In this document: one piece after another, positions 1-8,319 of the stretch | Numbering within the stretch: position 1 is the first letter of the stretch | Layout: every line of letters begins with the position of its first letter | NCBI RefSeq assembly: GCF_013466605.1 | Contig: NZ_CP059162.1 | Location: 4,836,001-4,900,000, forward strand | Reading direction: 5' to 3' | Length of the DNA stretch: 64,000 bases | From: Pseudomonas chlororaphis subsp. aurantiaca | GTDB taxonomy: Bacteria; Pseudomonadota; Gammaproteobacteria; Pseudomonadales; Pseudomonadaceae | Made by a program: the position numbers and the translations under genes | The notes under the pieces: generated by a model | Databases searched by the model: none | Told to the model about the DNA's origin: nothing | The model's input: only the letters and a program-made list of their open reading frames with translations

Positions 1-824
1 CCGACACCCTTTACCTGGTGATGCGCGTGTACTTCGAGAAACCACGGACCACCGTTGGCTGGAAAGGCTTGATCAACGACCCGTACCTGGACGACTCGTT
101 CAAGATCCAGGACGGTCTGCACATCGGTCGCCAGCTGCTGCTGGACCTGGCCGAGATGGGCCTGCCGACTGCCACCGAAGCGCTGGACCCGATCTCCCCG
201 CAATACCTGCAGGACCTGATCAGCTGGTCGGCGATCGGTGCGCGTACCACCGAATCCCAGACCCACCGCGAGATGGCTTCCGGCCTGTCTTCGGCAGTAG
301 GTTTCAAGAACGGCACCGACGGCGGCCTGACCGTTGCCATCAACGCCCTGCAATCGGTTTCCAGCCCTCACCGCTTCCTCGGCATCAACCAGGAAGGTGG
401 CGTATCCATCGTCACCACCAAGGGCAATGCCTACGGTCACGTGGTTCTACGCGGTGGCAATGGCAAGCCGAACTATGACTCGGTCAGCGTCGCCCTCTGC
501 GAGCAGGCCCTGAACAAGGCGAAGATCAAGCCGAATATCATGGTCGACTGCAGCCACGCTAACTCCAACAAGGACCCGGCCTTGCAACCGCTGGTAATGG
601 AGAACGTGGCCAACCAGATTCTCGAAGGCAACCAGTCGATCATCGGTCTGATGGTCGAAAGCCATCTGAACTGGGGCTGCCAGGCCATTCCCAAGGACCT
701 GGCCGAACTGCAATACGGCGTGTCGATCACCGATGCCTGCATCGATTGGGAAAGCACCGAGAAAACCTTGCGCAGCATGCACGCCAAGCTCAAGGACGTC
801 CTGCCGAAACGGGTTCGCACCTGA
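1..824 (+). CDS. 3-deoxy-7-phosphoheptulonate (DAHP) synthase, class I, 5'-truncated by window edge
   Basis: Condenses phosphoenolpyruvate and erythrose 4-phosphate, the first step of the shikimate pathway, in the cytoplasm. The reading frame is already open at base 3, so the start lies before the window; about 273 C-terminal residues of a protein usually near 350 residues are present. It shows the class I (AroF/AroG/AroH) signatures RVYFEKPRTTVGWKG, GARTTESQ, GFKNGTDG and the VDCSHANS metal/substrate segment. Which aromatic amino acid inhibits it cannot be read from this part, so no isozyme letter is given. A strong stem-loop terminator follows 17 bases after the stop. Confidence 0.95.
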   Translation, partial: DTLYLVMRVYFEKPRTTVGWKGLINDPYLDDSFKIQDGLHIGRQLLLDLAEMGLPTATEALDPISPQYLQDLISWSAIGARTTESQTHREMASGLSSAVGFKNGTDGGLTVAINALQSVSSPHRFLGINQEGGVSIVTTKGNAYGHVVLRGGNGKPNYDSVSVALCEQALNKAKIKPNIMVDCSHANSNKDPALQPLVMENVANQILEGNQSIIGLMVESHLNWGCQAIPKDLAELQYGVSITDACIDWESTEKTLRSMHAKLKDVLPKRVRT

Positions 825-841
825 TCCCGTATCGCAGACAC

Positions 842-873
842 AAAAACGCCGGGCCAAGCCCGGCGTTTTTTTG
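842..873 (+). terminator. Rho-independent terminator after DAHP synthase, probably bidirectional
   Basis: The stem cgccgggc/gcccggcg encloses a very short loop. It is flanked by five A on the left and seven T on the right, so it can also end the converging GNAT gene. Confidence 0.85.
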
Positions 874-883
874 GTGTCCCCGC

Positions 884-1165
884 TCAGAGTTTCGCGGCGT
901 GGCGCTGATGGCGCTCCATGTAGCGCTCCACATATGAGCACGACGGAATCACCGTGTACCCCATGCGATCAGCATATTCCAACGCCTGCTCGGTCAGTGC
1001 CGCAGCAATACCACGGCCACGCAGCGCGTTAGGCACGAACGTCCGATAAATATCCAGGGTCTGCTTACCCAGGTCCATATAGGTCAGGTAGGCACGATGA
1101 CCGTCCACATTGGTCTCGAATTGATGACCAGCCTGGTCATGGTGGATGGACAACGCCTCGCTCAT
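884..1165 (-). CDS. GNAT-family N-acetyltransferase (small YjdJ-like)
   Basis: A 93-residue single-domain acetyltransferase of the short GCN5-related type. The acetyl-CoA loop is visible as R-G-R-G-I-A at residues 49-54, followed by an A/L-rich helix and the C-terminal segment CSYVERYMERH typical of this small family. The ATG at 1165 is preceded by GAGGAG at good spacing, so the longer open frame upstream is not used. The substrate is unknown. It converges on the DAHP synthase gene across a shared terminator. Confidence 0.85.
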   Translation of the reverse strand: MSEALSIHHDQAGHQFETNVDGHRAYLTYMDLGKQTLDIYRTFVPNALRGRGIAAALTEQALEYADRMGYTVIPSCSYVERYMERHQRHAAKL

Positions 1166-1546
1166 CACTACTCCTCGCGGGTCTTGGATTCTGACCCCTA
1201 CCTTACCGATGTTTTTCCGGCGAAGGAACAACTACGCCACCCCGTGCCTGTCTGGACACCGAGCAGAGCTTGCCGCTCTCGCATGACCGAGCACGTTTCA
1301 AATAGTAGGCACCATTGGCACCAATGCTCAAGGGACGCTTGCGTTCAAGCTACTGGCATCAGGCCGGTTTAGTGTCGATGCTTCCCCCGGACGTGTTCCC
1401 GGATACATGCAAAGCACTCGATCCAACCACCTGATGATCAACAACCTGAACATCGCCGGATGTTGAGATTTAAGACGAGCCCACCCATTTAAAGTCACCT
1501 CAACATGGACAAAGACGCGTGAGGCGCCCCACAGATTCTGAACAAA

Positions 1547-1586
1547 AGTGTAGACGAATCGATATAGATAGACTTTAGCCTACACT
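1547..1586. promoter_or_regulatory. 7-bp inverted repeat agtgtag/ctacact upstream of candidate RNA
   Basis: The arms at 1547-1553 and 1580-1586 are perfect and 26 bases apart. They sit immediately upstream of the candidate small RNA and could be an operator or part of a longer transcript. The function is not shown by sequence alone. Confidence 0.25.
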
Positions 1587-1673
1587 CCGCGAGCGCCGTG
1601 CAAAGGGACTCTGCGGCAGATGCGCTTAACAAGCGCAACCTCCCAACAGGGTGACAAGGTTGCGTATTTTTTA
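1587..1673 (+). ncRNA. Candidate small RNA or attenuated leader upstream of oprI
   Basis: There is no open reading frame here, but the segment ends in a good intrinsic terminator: stem cgcaacct (1634-1641) with aggttgcg (1657-1664), then tattttttat. A second perfect hairpin, tgcgctt-aac-aagcgca (1621-1637), shares four bases with the left terminator arm, so the two folds exclude each other. The oprI gene has its own promoter downstream, so a transcript ending here would be separate. From memory P. aeruginosa has a small RNA (P27) just upstream of oprI; identity is not established here. The 5' end is a guess. Confidence 0.4.
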
Positions 1674-1745
1674 TACAGATCGATAAAAAGTTGCTCGAAA
1701 AAGATTCAACGCCTAGAATTTTTTTTGCTTCTTGCGCTACGTCAG

Positions 1746-1773
1746 TTTACTTACTACAAGTAATGGGTAGTAT
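1746..1773 (+). promoter_or_regulatory. Probable sigma-70 promoter of oprI
   Basis: TTTACT at 1746-1751 and TAGTAT at 1768-1773 are separated by 16 bases. This gives a 5' leader of about 60 bases before the oprI start. Confidence 0.45.
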
Positions 1774-1840
1774 GTACGCCGGCCATTTCATCACTCGGAT
1801 GAGATAGCTACTTAATAGAAAGTCCTTGAAGGGGAACACG

Positions 1841-2092
1841 ATGAACAACGTTCTGAAATTCTCTGCTCTGGCTCTGGCCGCAGTTCTGGCTACCGGTTGC
1901 AGCAGCGTATCCAAAGAAACCGAAGCTCGTCTGACTGCAACTGAAGACGCAGCAGCTCGCGCCCAGGCTCGTGCAGACGAAGCCTACCGTAAAGCTGATG
2001 AAGCTCTGGCTGCTGCTCAAAAAGCACAACAGACTGCTGACGAAGCTAACGAGCGCGCTCTGCGTATGCTGGAAAAAGCTAGCCGCAAGTAA
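1841..2092 (+). CDS. oprI: OprI major outer-membrane lipoprotein
   Basis: An 83-residue Braun-type lipoprotein that tethers the outer membrane to peptidoglycan. Residues 1-19 form a signal peptide ending in the lipobox LATGC with the lipidated cysteine at 20. The rest is an Ala-rich heptad coiled coil (repeated AxADEA and AxxA units) that would trimerise, and it ends in the Arg-Lys used for murein linkage. The start is ATG after GAAGGGGA; an in-frame start five codons upstream lacks a ribosome site. It is monocistronic, with its own promoter and terminator, as expected for a very abundant protein. Confidence 0.97.
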   Translation: MNNVLKFSALALAAVLATGCSSVSKETEARLTATEDAAARAQARADEAYRKADEALAAAQKAQQTADEANERALRMLEKASRK

Positions 2093-2114
2093 TAATCCCT
2101 CGGGATTGTTATCG

Positions 2115-2145
2115 AGCCGACCCATTTATTGGGTCGGCTTTTTTA
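2115..2145 (+). terminator. Rho-independent terminator of oprI
   Basis: The stem gccgaccc/gggtcggc has a seven-base AT loop and six T. Confidence 0.9.
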
Positions 2146-2166
2146 TTGCCCGAATTTTCTTGCGGC

Positions 2167-2206
2167 AATAAAAAACCCGTCGACGCCCTGAAGCATCGAC
2201 GGGTTG
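2167..2206 (-). terminator. Rho-independent terminator of the L,D-transpeptidase gene
   Basis: The arms aacccgtcga and tcgacgggtt (2174-2205) are followed on the minus strand by a T-rich run. Confidence 0.85.
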
Positions 2207-2218
2207 CTGTTCCTGCCG

Positions 2219-3205
2219 TTACTGCTGCATATCGATAGGCACCGCCGATACCACCGGTGCATTGGTCGGTATGGCGATCTCTACTGGCAAACCATCTTCG
2301 GCCGCCACCACGTCGCGCACTACATCCCAATTCATCCGCAGGTTATTGGCCAGGTCTTCACGCTTGAGCAAGGCGTTGATCACCGCGGTGTGTTTGTCCA
2401 CGACCGACGGATTGCCCTTGTCATCGAGCGGCGTGTGAGCCTCCAGATAAACTTTGCCAGCGCTGATACCGAACTTGTACGGATCGTTGAGGATGCGCAC
2501 CGATGTCCCCACCGGCACCATGCTCGCCATTTCCAGGACGTTGTTGTTGAACATCCGGAAGCAGCCGTGGCTGGTGCGCATGCCGATACCGAACTTCTTG
2601 TTCGAACCGTGGATCAGGTAGCCCGGCGTGCCTAGGGTGAACTTGAATGGTCCCAACGGGTTGTCCGGCCCCGCCGGCACCACGTTCGGCAGTGGATCAC
2701 CATCAGCCGCGTGCTCGGCCTTGATCGAGGCAGGCGGCGTCCAGGTCGGATTCGGGGTCTTGGCGACAATGCTGGTATGGGCGATCGGCGATCCCCAACC
2801 TTCCCGGCCGATACCCAGGGGGAAGGTGTACACCACGTTCCGCCCTTTCGGGTAGTAGTACAGGCGATATTCGGCGAGGTTGATCACGATGCCTTCACGA
2901 GGTCCCGGCGGTAGGATGAAACGTGTCGGCAACACCACTTCAGTGCCCGCGCCCGGTAACCAGGGATCGACCCCCGGGTTGGCCGCGACCATCTCGTAAT
3001 AGCCCAGGTCGTAGGTCGTGCCCAGGTCGGCAAAGGTGTCTTCGTACTTGGCCTTGATCACCTGTACCTGACCGACGATATCTTCGCCCGGTGGAGGTAG
3101 AGGCAGTTCCAATGCGGCAACGGGGCCAGCCACACAGAAGGCGGCAAGCGTCAGGCAACGGGTGACGACAGGAAAGCGCGGCAACATCCGGAAAATCCTT
3201 CGCAT
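2219..3205 (-). CDS. L,D-transpeptidase (ErfK/YbiS/YcfS/YnhG family)
   Basis: A periplasmic enzyme of 328 residues that either attaches lipoproteins to peptidoglycan or makes 3-3 cross-links. An N-terminal signal peptide (about residues 1-31) leads to a LysM-like segment (about 45-98), then the YkuD catalytic domain. The domain contains H199-G and the active-site motif SHGC with Cys215. The start at 3205 follows the stop-free but non-coding-looking extension seen further upstream and places the signal peptide at the N terminus. Its position next to oprI is suggestive, because OprI-type lipoproteins are substrates of such enzymes in enterics; that link is inferred. Confidence 0.93.
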   Translation of the reverse strand: MRRIFRMLPRFPVVTRCLTLAAFCVAGPVAALELPLPPPGEDIVGQVQVIKAKYEDTFADLGTTYDLGYYEMVAANPGVDPWLPGAGTEVVLPTRFILPPGPREGIVINLAEYRLYYYPKGRNVVYTFPLGIGREGWGSPIAHTSIVAKTPNPTWTPPASIKAEHAADGDPLPNVVPAGPDNPLGPFKFTLGTPGYLIHGSNKKFGIGMRTSHGCFRMFNNNVLEMASMVPVGTSVRILNDPYKFGISAGKVYLEAHTPLDDKGNPSVVDKHTAVINALLKREDLANNLRMNWDVVRDVVAAEDGLPVEIAIPTNAPVVSAVPIDMQQ

Positions 3206-3303
3206 GATCAACGAGTAAAAAAGTGATTGTACACCCGCCCCCTTGGCTGCGGGAGCGACAGCTGCATCAGCGCAAGAAGGGAGCCGGGCGAGAACTTGCT
3301 GCC

Positions 3304-3597
3304 TTACAGTTCGAAACGCAACTCTGGCCAGATCGGTGGCGTGCCGCGCTTTTGCGATTCGAGGATCGCCCGGCACAGCGGACACAGGCGCTGGTCCTGG
3401 AAAATGGTCCGGTCGACACTCGACCAGCGCGGTTGCGCGGGCAGCAAGGTGCCGCACAACGTGCGATCGGCAGAGCCGCCCAACTCCAGCTGACGCGTCA
3501 CCAGATGCACCCGGACTTCCTGGCAGGCGAACAGGTCGAGCTGTTCGTCAGGCTCGATCAGTTGGTAGGCAAACAGGGACCAGGCGGGACGCGGCAT
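3304..3597 (-). CDS. Conserved hypothetical protein with a C-terminal CxxC pair
   Basis: A 97-residue soluble protein whose family I cannot name. It has a Cys in an FACQE segment, one in TLCGT, and a CPLC pair near the C terminus, which could bind a metal. The ATG at 3597 is chosen because GGAG lies six bases upstream; a TTG four codons earlier also keeps the frame. It lies between tesA and the transpeptidase on the same strand. Confidence 0.75.
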   Translation of the reverse strand: MPRPAWSLFAYQLIEPDEQLDLFACQEVRVHLVTRQLELGGSADRTLCGTLLPAQPRWSSVDRTIFQDQRLCPLCRAILESQKRGTPPIWPELRFEL

Positions 3598-3653
3598 CGG
3601 GGGCTCCAAATCGGGGGCGCCACATTAGCCGAAACACTGCCGGTAGAAAAGCG

Positions 3654-4259
3654 TCAAAGCAGCGGTTTTAGCGTCGGCCAGACATTTTCCAGCAACTTGC
3701 CCTGAGCAGCGACTGCGGGGTGGATGCCATCGGCCTGCATCAGCTCGGGATTACCGCCGACCCCTTCCAGAAAAAACGGCACCAGCGCCACGTCTTTTTC
3801 ATTCGCGAGCTTGCTGTACACCTCGGCAAACGCCTGGGTGTAGCGCACGCCGTAATTGGGTGGCAGCTGCATGCCAAGCAACAGCACCTTGGCACCGCTG
3901 GCCTTGGAGCTGTCGATCATCGAAGCAAGATTTTGTTGCAATTGCGTGGGCAGCTGCCCGCGCAGGCCATCGTTGCCGCCCAACTCGAGAATCACCAGCT
4001 CCGGCTTGTGCTCTGCAAGCAGCGCCGGCAGCCGCGCCTGGCCACCTGCGCTGGTATCTCCACTGATGGAAGCATTGACCACCTTATCGTCGAAACCTTC
4101 GCTCTTGAGCCGCTGCTCGAGCAATGCCACCCACCCCTGACGGGTATCCAGGCCGAAAGCCGCGCTGATACTATCGCCAACGATCAGGACTGTACCCGCC
4201 GCTGCGTTCTGGGCCATGCACATCAAGGCCAGGCCAGCACTCAAAAACCACACACGCAT
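3654..4259 (-). CDS. tesA: TesA multifunctional lysophospholipase/thioesterase/arylesterase
   Basis: An SGNH-hydrolase of the periplasm, 201 residues. It has a signal peptide (1-21), the block I nucleophile GDS at Ser30, the block III GGND at 94-97 and the block V Asp177-Gly-Ile-His180 dyad, so the catalytic triad is complete. The ATG at 4259 has GGAG six bases upstream. The gene is divergent from ybbA with only ten bases between the two start codons, the same arrangement as E. coli tesA-ybbA-ybbP. Confidence 0.95.
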   Translation of the reverse strand: MRVWFLSAGLALMCMAQNAAAGTVLIVGDSISAAFGLDTRQGWVALLEQRLKSEGFDDKVVNASISGDTSAGGQARLPALLAEHKPELVILELGGNDGLRGQLPTQLQQNLASMIDSSKASGAKVLLLGMQLPPNYGVRYTQAFAEVYSKLANEKDVALVPFFLEGVGGNPELMQADGIHPAVAAQGKLLENVWPTLKPLL

Positions 4260-4269
4260 CGGATTCTCC

Positions 4270-4953
4270 ATGGGCGCAAGCATTCTCACTGCGCGGAACC
4301 TTAGCAAAGTGGTTCCCAGCGCGGAAGGTGAACTGACCATCCTGCACGAACTCAGCCTGGAACTGAACAAAGGCGACAGCCTGGCCATCGTCGGCAGTTC
4401 CGGCTCAGGAAAATCCACCCTGCTCGGCCTGCTGGCCGGTCTCGACCTGCCCAGCAGCGGTGAGGTCACCCTGGCCGGTCGCAGCCTGGGCACATTGGAC
4501 GAAGACCAGCGCGCCCGAATCCGCGCCGAGCATGTGGGCTTCGTCTTCCAGTCGTTCCAACTGCTCGACAGCCTCAATGCCCTGGAGAACGTCATGTTGC
4601 CCATGGAGCTGGATGGCCGCCGGGATGCCCGCGAGCGTGCGACCGAGCTGCTCCAGCGCGTCGGGCTCGGGCAACGCCTGAGTCACTCGCCTCGCCAGCT
4701 CTCCGGTGGCGAACAACAGCGGGTAGCCATCGCCCGCGCCTTCGCCGCCGAACCTGACGTGCTGTTCGCCGACGAGCCGACCGGCAACCTCGACAGCCAC
4801 ACCGGCGAGCGCATCAGCGACCTGCTGTTCGATCTGAACAAGGAAAGCGGCACGACGCTGGTCCTGGTCACTCACGATGAACGCCTGGCCCATCGTTGCC
4901 GGCGCCTGATCCGCCTTGAAGCCGGCCTGCTGGTCGCCCCCCTGGAGCCTTGA
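4270..4953 (+). CDS. ybbA: ABC transporter ATP-binding protein YbbA
   Basis: A LolD/MacB-type ATPase of 227 residues. Walker [10 protein letters not shown] is at 42-50, the signature LSGGEQQ at 144-150 and Walker B VLFADEP at 164-170, followed by an intact H-loop (VTHD). It works with the permease encoded next, whose ATG overlaps this gene's TGA. The chosen ATG matches the N terminus of E. coli YbbA but lacks a clear ribosome site, because its upstream bases belong to tesA. The substrate is unknown, though the tesA linkage suggests a lipid or envelope role. Confidence 0.93.
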   Translation: MGASILTARNLSKVVPSAEGELTILHELSLELNKGDSLAIVGSSGSGKSTLLGLLAGLDLPSSGEVTLAGRSLGTLDEDQRARIRAEHVGFVFQSFQLLDSLNALENVMLPMELDGRRDARERATELLQRVGLGQRLSHSPRQLSGGEQQRVAIARAFAAEPDVLFADEPTGNLDSHTGERISDLLFDLNKESGTTLVLVTHDERLAHRCRRLIRLEAGLLVAPLEP

Positions 4954-7457
4954 TGGCACGCCTGCCGCTGTTGCGCCTGTTCAGCCTTGCCGTTCGCCAA
5001 CTTCTGCGCGACGCCCGCGCCGGAGAACTGCGGGTATTGTTCTTCGCCCTGGTGGTGGCGGTGGCCGCCAGCACCGCCATCGGCTATTTCGGTGCCCGCC
5101 TCAACGGCGCGATGCTGCTGCGCGCTACGGAGTTCCTCGGCGCGGACCTACTGCTTGAAAGCAGCTCTCCGGCAAGGCCCGAACAGATCCAGAGCGGCCG
5201 GGAACTGGGCCTGCAACATGCGCAGGTGGTGGAGTTTTCCAGTGTGATCGCCACCGACAATGGCATCCAGCTGTCCAGTATCAAGGCCGCGGATGACGCC
5301 TACCCGCTGCGCGGCCAGCTGAAAAGCGCCCCGGCCCCTTACGCGGCGGAAGAAATCGGCGGCGGTCCACAACCAGGCGAAGCCTGGGTCGAAGCCCGAT
5401 TGTTGACCGCGCTGGACCTGAAAATCGGCGACAGCATCGACGTCGGGATGAAAACCCTGCGCCTGAGCCGGGTACTGACTTACGAGCCGGATCGCGCCGG
5501 CAACTTCTATAGCCTGACGCCCAGGGTACTGATCAACCTGAGCGACCTGAACGCCACCGGCGTGGTGCAACCGGGCAGCCGGGTCAGTTACAAGGAGCTC
5601 TGGCGCGGTCCGGGAAGCGCCCTGGAAACCTATCGCCAATTGATCAAGCCAGGCCTGGCGGCCAATCAGCGCCTGCAGGATGCCCGAGATGGCAACCGCC
5701 AGATCGGCGGGGCCCTGGGCAAGGCCGAACGCTACTTGAACATGGCCAGCCTGGTGGCGGTGCTGCTGGCAGGCGTGGCGGTTGCCCTGTCCGCTGCGCG
5801 CTTCGCCTCCCGCCGCTTCGACGCCAGCGCGCTGCTGCGCTGCCTGGGCCTGTCCCGCCGGGAAACCATGCTGCTGTTCACCCTGCAACTGGCCCTGCTC
5901 GGCATCCTGGCCAGCATCGTCGGCGCGCTGCTCGGCTGGCTCGCCCAGCTTGGGCTGTTTTACCTGCTGCATGACCTGCTACCAACCGATGTACCTCCCG
6001 GAGGATTGCTCCCCGCCGTCGCCGGTATCGGTACTGGCCTGGTGGCGCTTGGAGGTTTCGCCCTGCCGCCCCTGGCGGCGCTGGGGCGTGTCCCGCCCTT
6101 GCGGGTATTGCGTCGTGACCTGCTGCCGATCCCCCCAAGCACCTGGATGGTGTATGGCGCCGCCTTGCTGGCCCTGGGCCTGATCATGTGGCGCCTGAGC
6201 CTGGATCTGCTCTTGACCTTCGCCTTGCTCGGTGGCGGCGTCATTGCTGCCCTGGTCCTGGGTGGATTACTGCTGCTGGCCCTGCAAAGTCTGCGTCGCT
6301 TGCTGGCCAAGGCGTCGCTGCCATGGCGCCTGGGTTTGGGCCAGTTACTGCGGCATCCCTTGGCCGCTGCCGGGCAATCCCTGGCCTTCGGCTTGATCCT
6401 GCTGTCGATGGCCTTGATTGCGCTGTTGCGTGGAGAACTGCTCGACACCTGGCAAAACCAGTTGCCCAAGAACGCGCCGAACTATTTCGCCCTGAATATC
6501 CTGCCCGCGGACAAGCAGGCCTTCACCGACAAACTGGTGGCGCTTTCCGCCCCTTCTGCGCCGTTGTACCCGGTAGTGCCAGGGCGGCTGATCAGCATCA
6601 ACGGCGAACCGGTCCGGGAAATCGTCAGCAAGGACTCCAGTGGCGACCGCGCCGTACAGCGGGACTTGAGCCTGACCTGGGCCGCGGATCTGCCAGAAGG
6701 CAATAAGATCACCAGCGGCTCGTGGTGGGCGCAACAGCCCGAAGGGGATTTGCCTGGCGTCTCGGTCGAGGCCCAGGTGGCCGAAAGCCTGAAACTCAAA
6801 CTTGGCGACCAGATGACGTTCAGCGTCGGCGGAGTCAATCGCGAGGCCAGGGTGACCAGCCTGCGGGAAATCAACTGGGACAATTTCCAGCCCAACTTTT
6901 TCATGATCTTTCAGCCCGGCACGCTGCGGGATCTGCCTGCCACTTACCTGACCAGCTTCTATCTGGCTGCGGGTCACGACCAACAGGTGGTCGAGTTGTC
7001 CCGGGCCTTCCCGGCAGTGACCATCCTGCAAGTGGAGGCGTTACTCGAACAACTGCGCAGCATCCTGGCCCAGGTCACCCTGGCCGTGGAATACGTGCTG
7101 CTGTTTGTACTCGCCGCCGGCATGGCAGTGCTGTTTTCCGGACTACAGGCCACCCTGGATGAGCGAATTCGTCAGGGCGCCCTGCTACGGGCGCTGGGGG
7201 CGGAACGACAATTACTGGTCAAGGCCCGGCGTATCGAGTTCGGGCTGCTGGGAGCGGTCAGTGGGCTGCTGGCCGCATTGGGATCGGAACTGGTGAGCCT
7301 GGTGTTGTATCAGTTTGCCTTCGACCTACCCTGGCATCCACATCCCTGGCTGTTGCTCCTGCCTGTTATCGGTGCCCTGCTGATCGGCGGTGCCGGTGTC
7401 TATGGAACGCGCCGGGCATTGAATGCCAGCCCGCTGACAGTACTGCGCGAGGGGTAA
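4953..7457 (+). CDS. ybbP: ABC transporter permease YbbP (FtsX/MacB-like)
   Basis: An inner-membrane permease of 834 residues. It has one N-terminal membrane segment (about 25-50), a large periplasmic domain, a core of several segments (about residues 255-505), a second periplasmic domain and a C-terminal FtsX bundle of three to four segments ending in the typical ASPLTVLREG. Translation is coupled to ybbA through a TGATG overlap. The ATG at 4953 is preferred over a TTG three bases earlier. Confidence 0.93.
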   Translation: MARLPLLRLFSLAVRQLLRDARAGELRVLFFALVVAVAASTAIGYFGARLNGAMLLRATEFLGADLLLESSSPARPEQIQSGRELGLQHAQVVEFSSVIATDNGIQLSSIKAADDAYPLRGQLKSAPAPYAAEEIGGGPQPGEAWVEARLLTALDLKIGDSIDVGMKTLRLSRVLTYEPDRAGNFYSLTPRVLINLSDLNATGVVQPGSRVSYKELWRGPGSALETYRQLIKPGLAANQRLQDARDGNRQIGGALGKAERYLNMASLVAVLLAGVAVALSAARFASRRFDASALLRCLGLSRRETMLLFTLQLALLGILASIVGALLGWLAQLGLFYLLHDLLPTDVPPGGLLPAVAGIGTGLVALGGFALPPLAALGRVPPLRVLRRDLLPIPPSTWMVYGAALLALGLIMWRLSLDLLLTFALLGGGVIAALVLGGLLLLALQSLRRLLAKASLPWRLGLGQLLRHPLAAAGQSLAFGLILLSMALIALLRGELLDTWQNQLPKNAPNYFALNILPADKQAFTDKLVALSAPSAPLYPVVPGRLISINGEPVREIVSKDSSGDRAVQRDLSLTWAADLPEGNKITSGSWWAQQPEGDLPGVSVEAQVAESLKLKLGDQMTFSVGGVNREARVTSLREINWDNFQPNFFMIFQPGTLRDLPATYLTSFYLAAGHDQQVVELSRAFPAVTILQVEALLEQLRSILAQVTLAVEYVLLFVLAAGMAVLFSGLQATLDERIRQGALLRALGAERQLLVKARRIEFGLLGAVSGLLAALGSELVSLVLYQFAFDLPWHPHPWLLLLPVIGALLIGGAGVYGTRRALNASPLTVLREG

Positions 7458-7473
7458 GCCCCTCGCAGGCAGG

Positions 7474-7947
7474 TCATTTCATGTATTCGATCTGATTGAT
7501 CCACCAGCACATTTCTCCACCGGGCGTCTGCACTATTGCCTCGTCGCCGACTTCTTTCTTCAAGAGCGCCCGAGCCATGGGCGAATCGATGGAGATGTAA
7601 TCCTTCTGCCCGTATATCTCGTCGTAACCGACGATACGGAAACGCTTGGTTTCGCCCTCTTCATTTTCGATATCGACCCAGGCACCGAAGAAAACCCGCC
7701 CCTCCTGTTCCGGCGAATAAGACACGACCTTCATGTCTTCGAGTCGCTTGCGCAGGTAACGAACCCGACGATCAATTTCCCTCAGGAGTTTCTTGTTGTA
7801 CTGATAATCCGCATTTTCACTCCTGTCCCCCAGGGAGGCCGCCCAAGTGACTTTCTGCGTCACATCCGGACGTTTCTCCCGCCACAGGTAATCCAGTTCG
7901 TTTTTCAGAGCCTCGAAACCTTCCTGCGTAATGAGCTTGGTACTCAA
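7474..7947 (-). CDS. greB: Transcription elongation factor GreB
   Basis: Rescues backtracked RNA polymerase by stimulating transcript cleavage. The 157 residues comprise the N-terminal coiled coil with the acidic tip (SLGDRSENADYQYNKK) and the C-terminal FKBP-like domain (VDIENEEGE, SPMARALLKKEVGDEA). The family start corresponds to a TTG codon, with GGGGGA nine bases upstream; no in-frame ATG fits. It converges on ybbP. Confidence 0.95.
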   Translation of the reverse strand: MSTKLITQEGFEALKNELDYLWREKRPDVTQKVTWAASLGDRSENADYQYNKKLLREIDRRVRYLRKRLEDMKVVSYSPEQEGRVFFGAWVDIENEEGETKRFRIVGYDEIYGQKDYISIDSPMARALLKKEVGDEAIVQTPGGEMCWWINQIEYMK

Positions 7948-8319
7948 TTGGTTAAATCCCCCATGCAGAGCCTTATGAGCAGTTCAGCATTATGGTTGAA
8001 TCGAGACCTTGAGAACCAATGCTAAGCGAGATAAACCCACTTGCAGCAAGCCTGCTCATGGGGATGGCCTATCCAGAACGAACAGGCCAATAATACTACC
8101 GCTTGGGCGTTGTACGAAAAAGCGGTCGCGCTTGGTCAATGGGGCCTCAAACCCACGTGCGAATCCACATCAGGATGCACATAATCTAAAACCGGATACG
8201 TCACATCAGTTCTATCCAGTGTGCCCCGCCTGACTGCACTCTCCGCCTTTTCATACAGGTTAAATACTGCTTTATTAAAATACCCAACACACTAAAAGAA
8301 AAACTCCAGCAGAAATGCT
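7948..8319. other. Gene-free stretch upstream of greB
   Basis: The greB promoter must lie in the left part, although no clear -10/-35 pair stands out. The rest shows falling GC content and no convincing open frame, repeat or terminator. Confidence 0.5.

Noticed and set aside
1587..1673. Possible RsmX/Y/Z-type regulatory RNA
   Set aside because: Those RNAs carry many GGA motifs in loops; this segment has very few.
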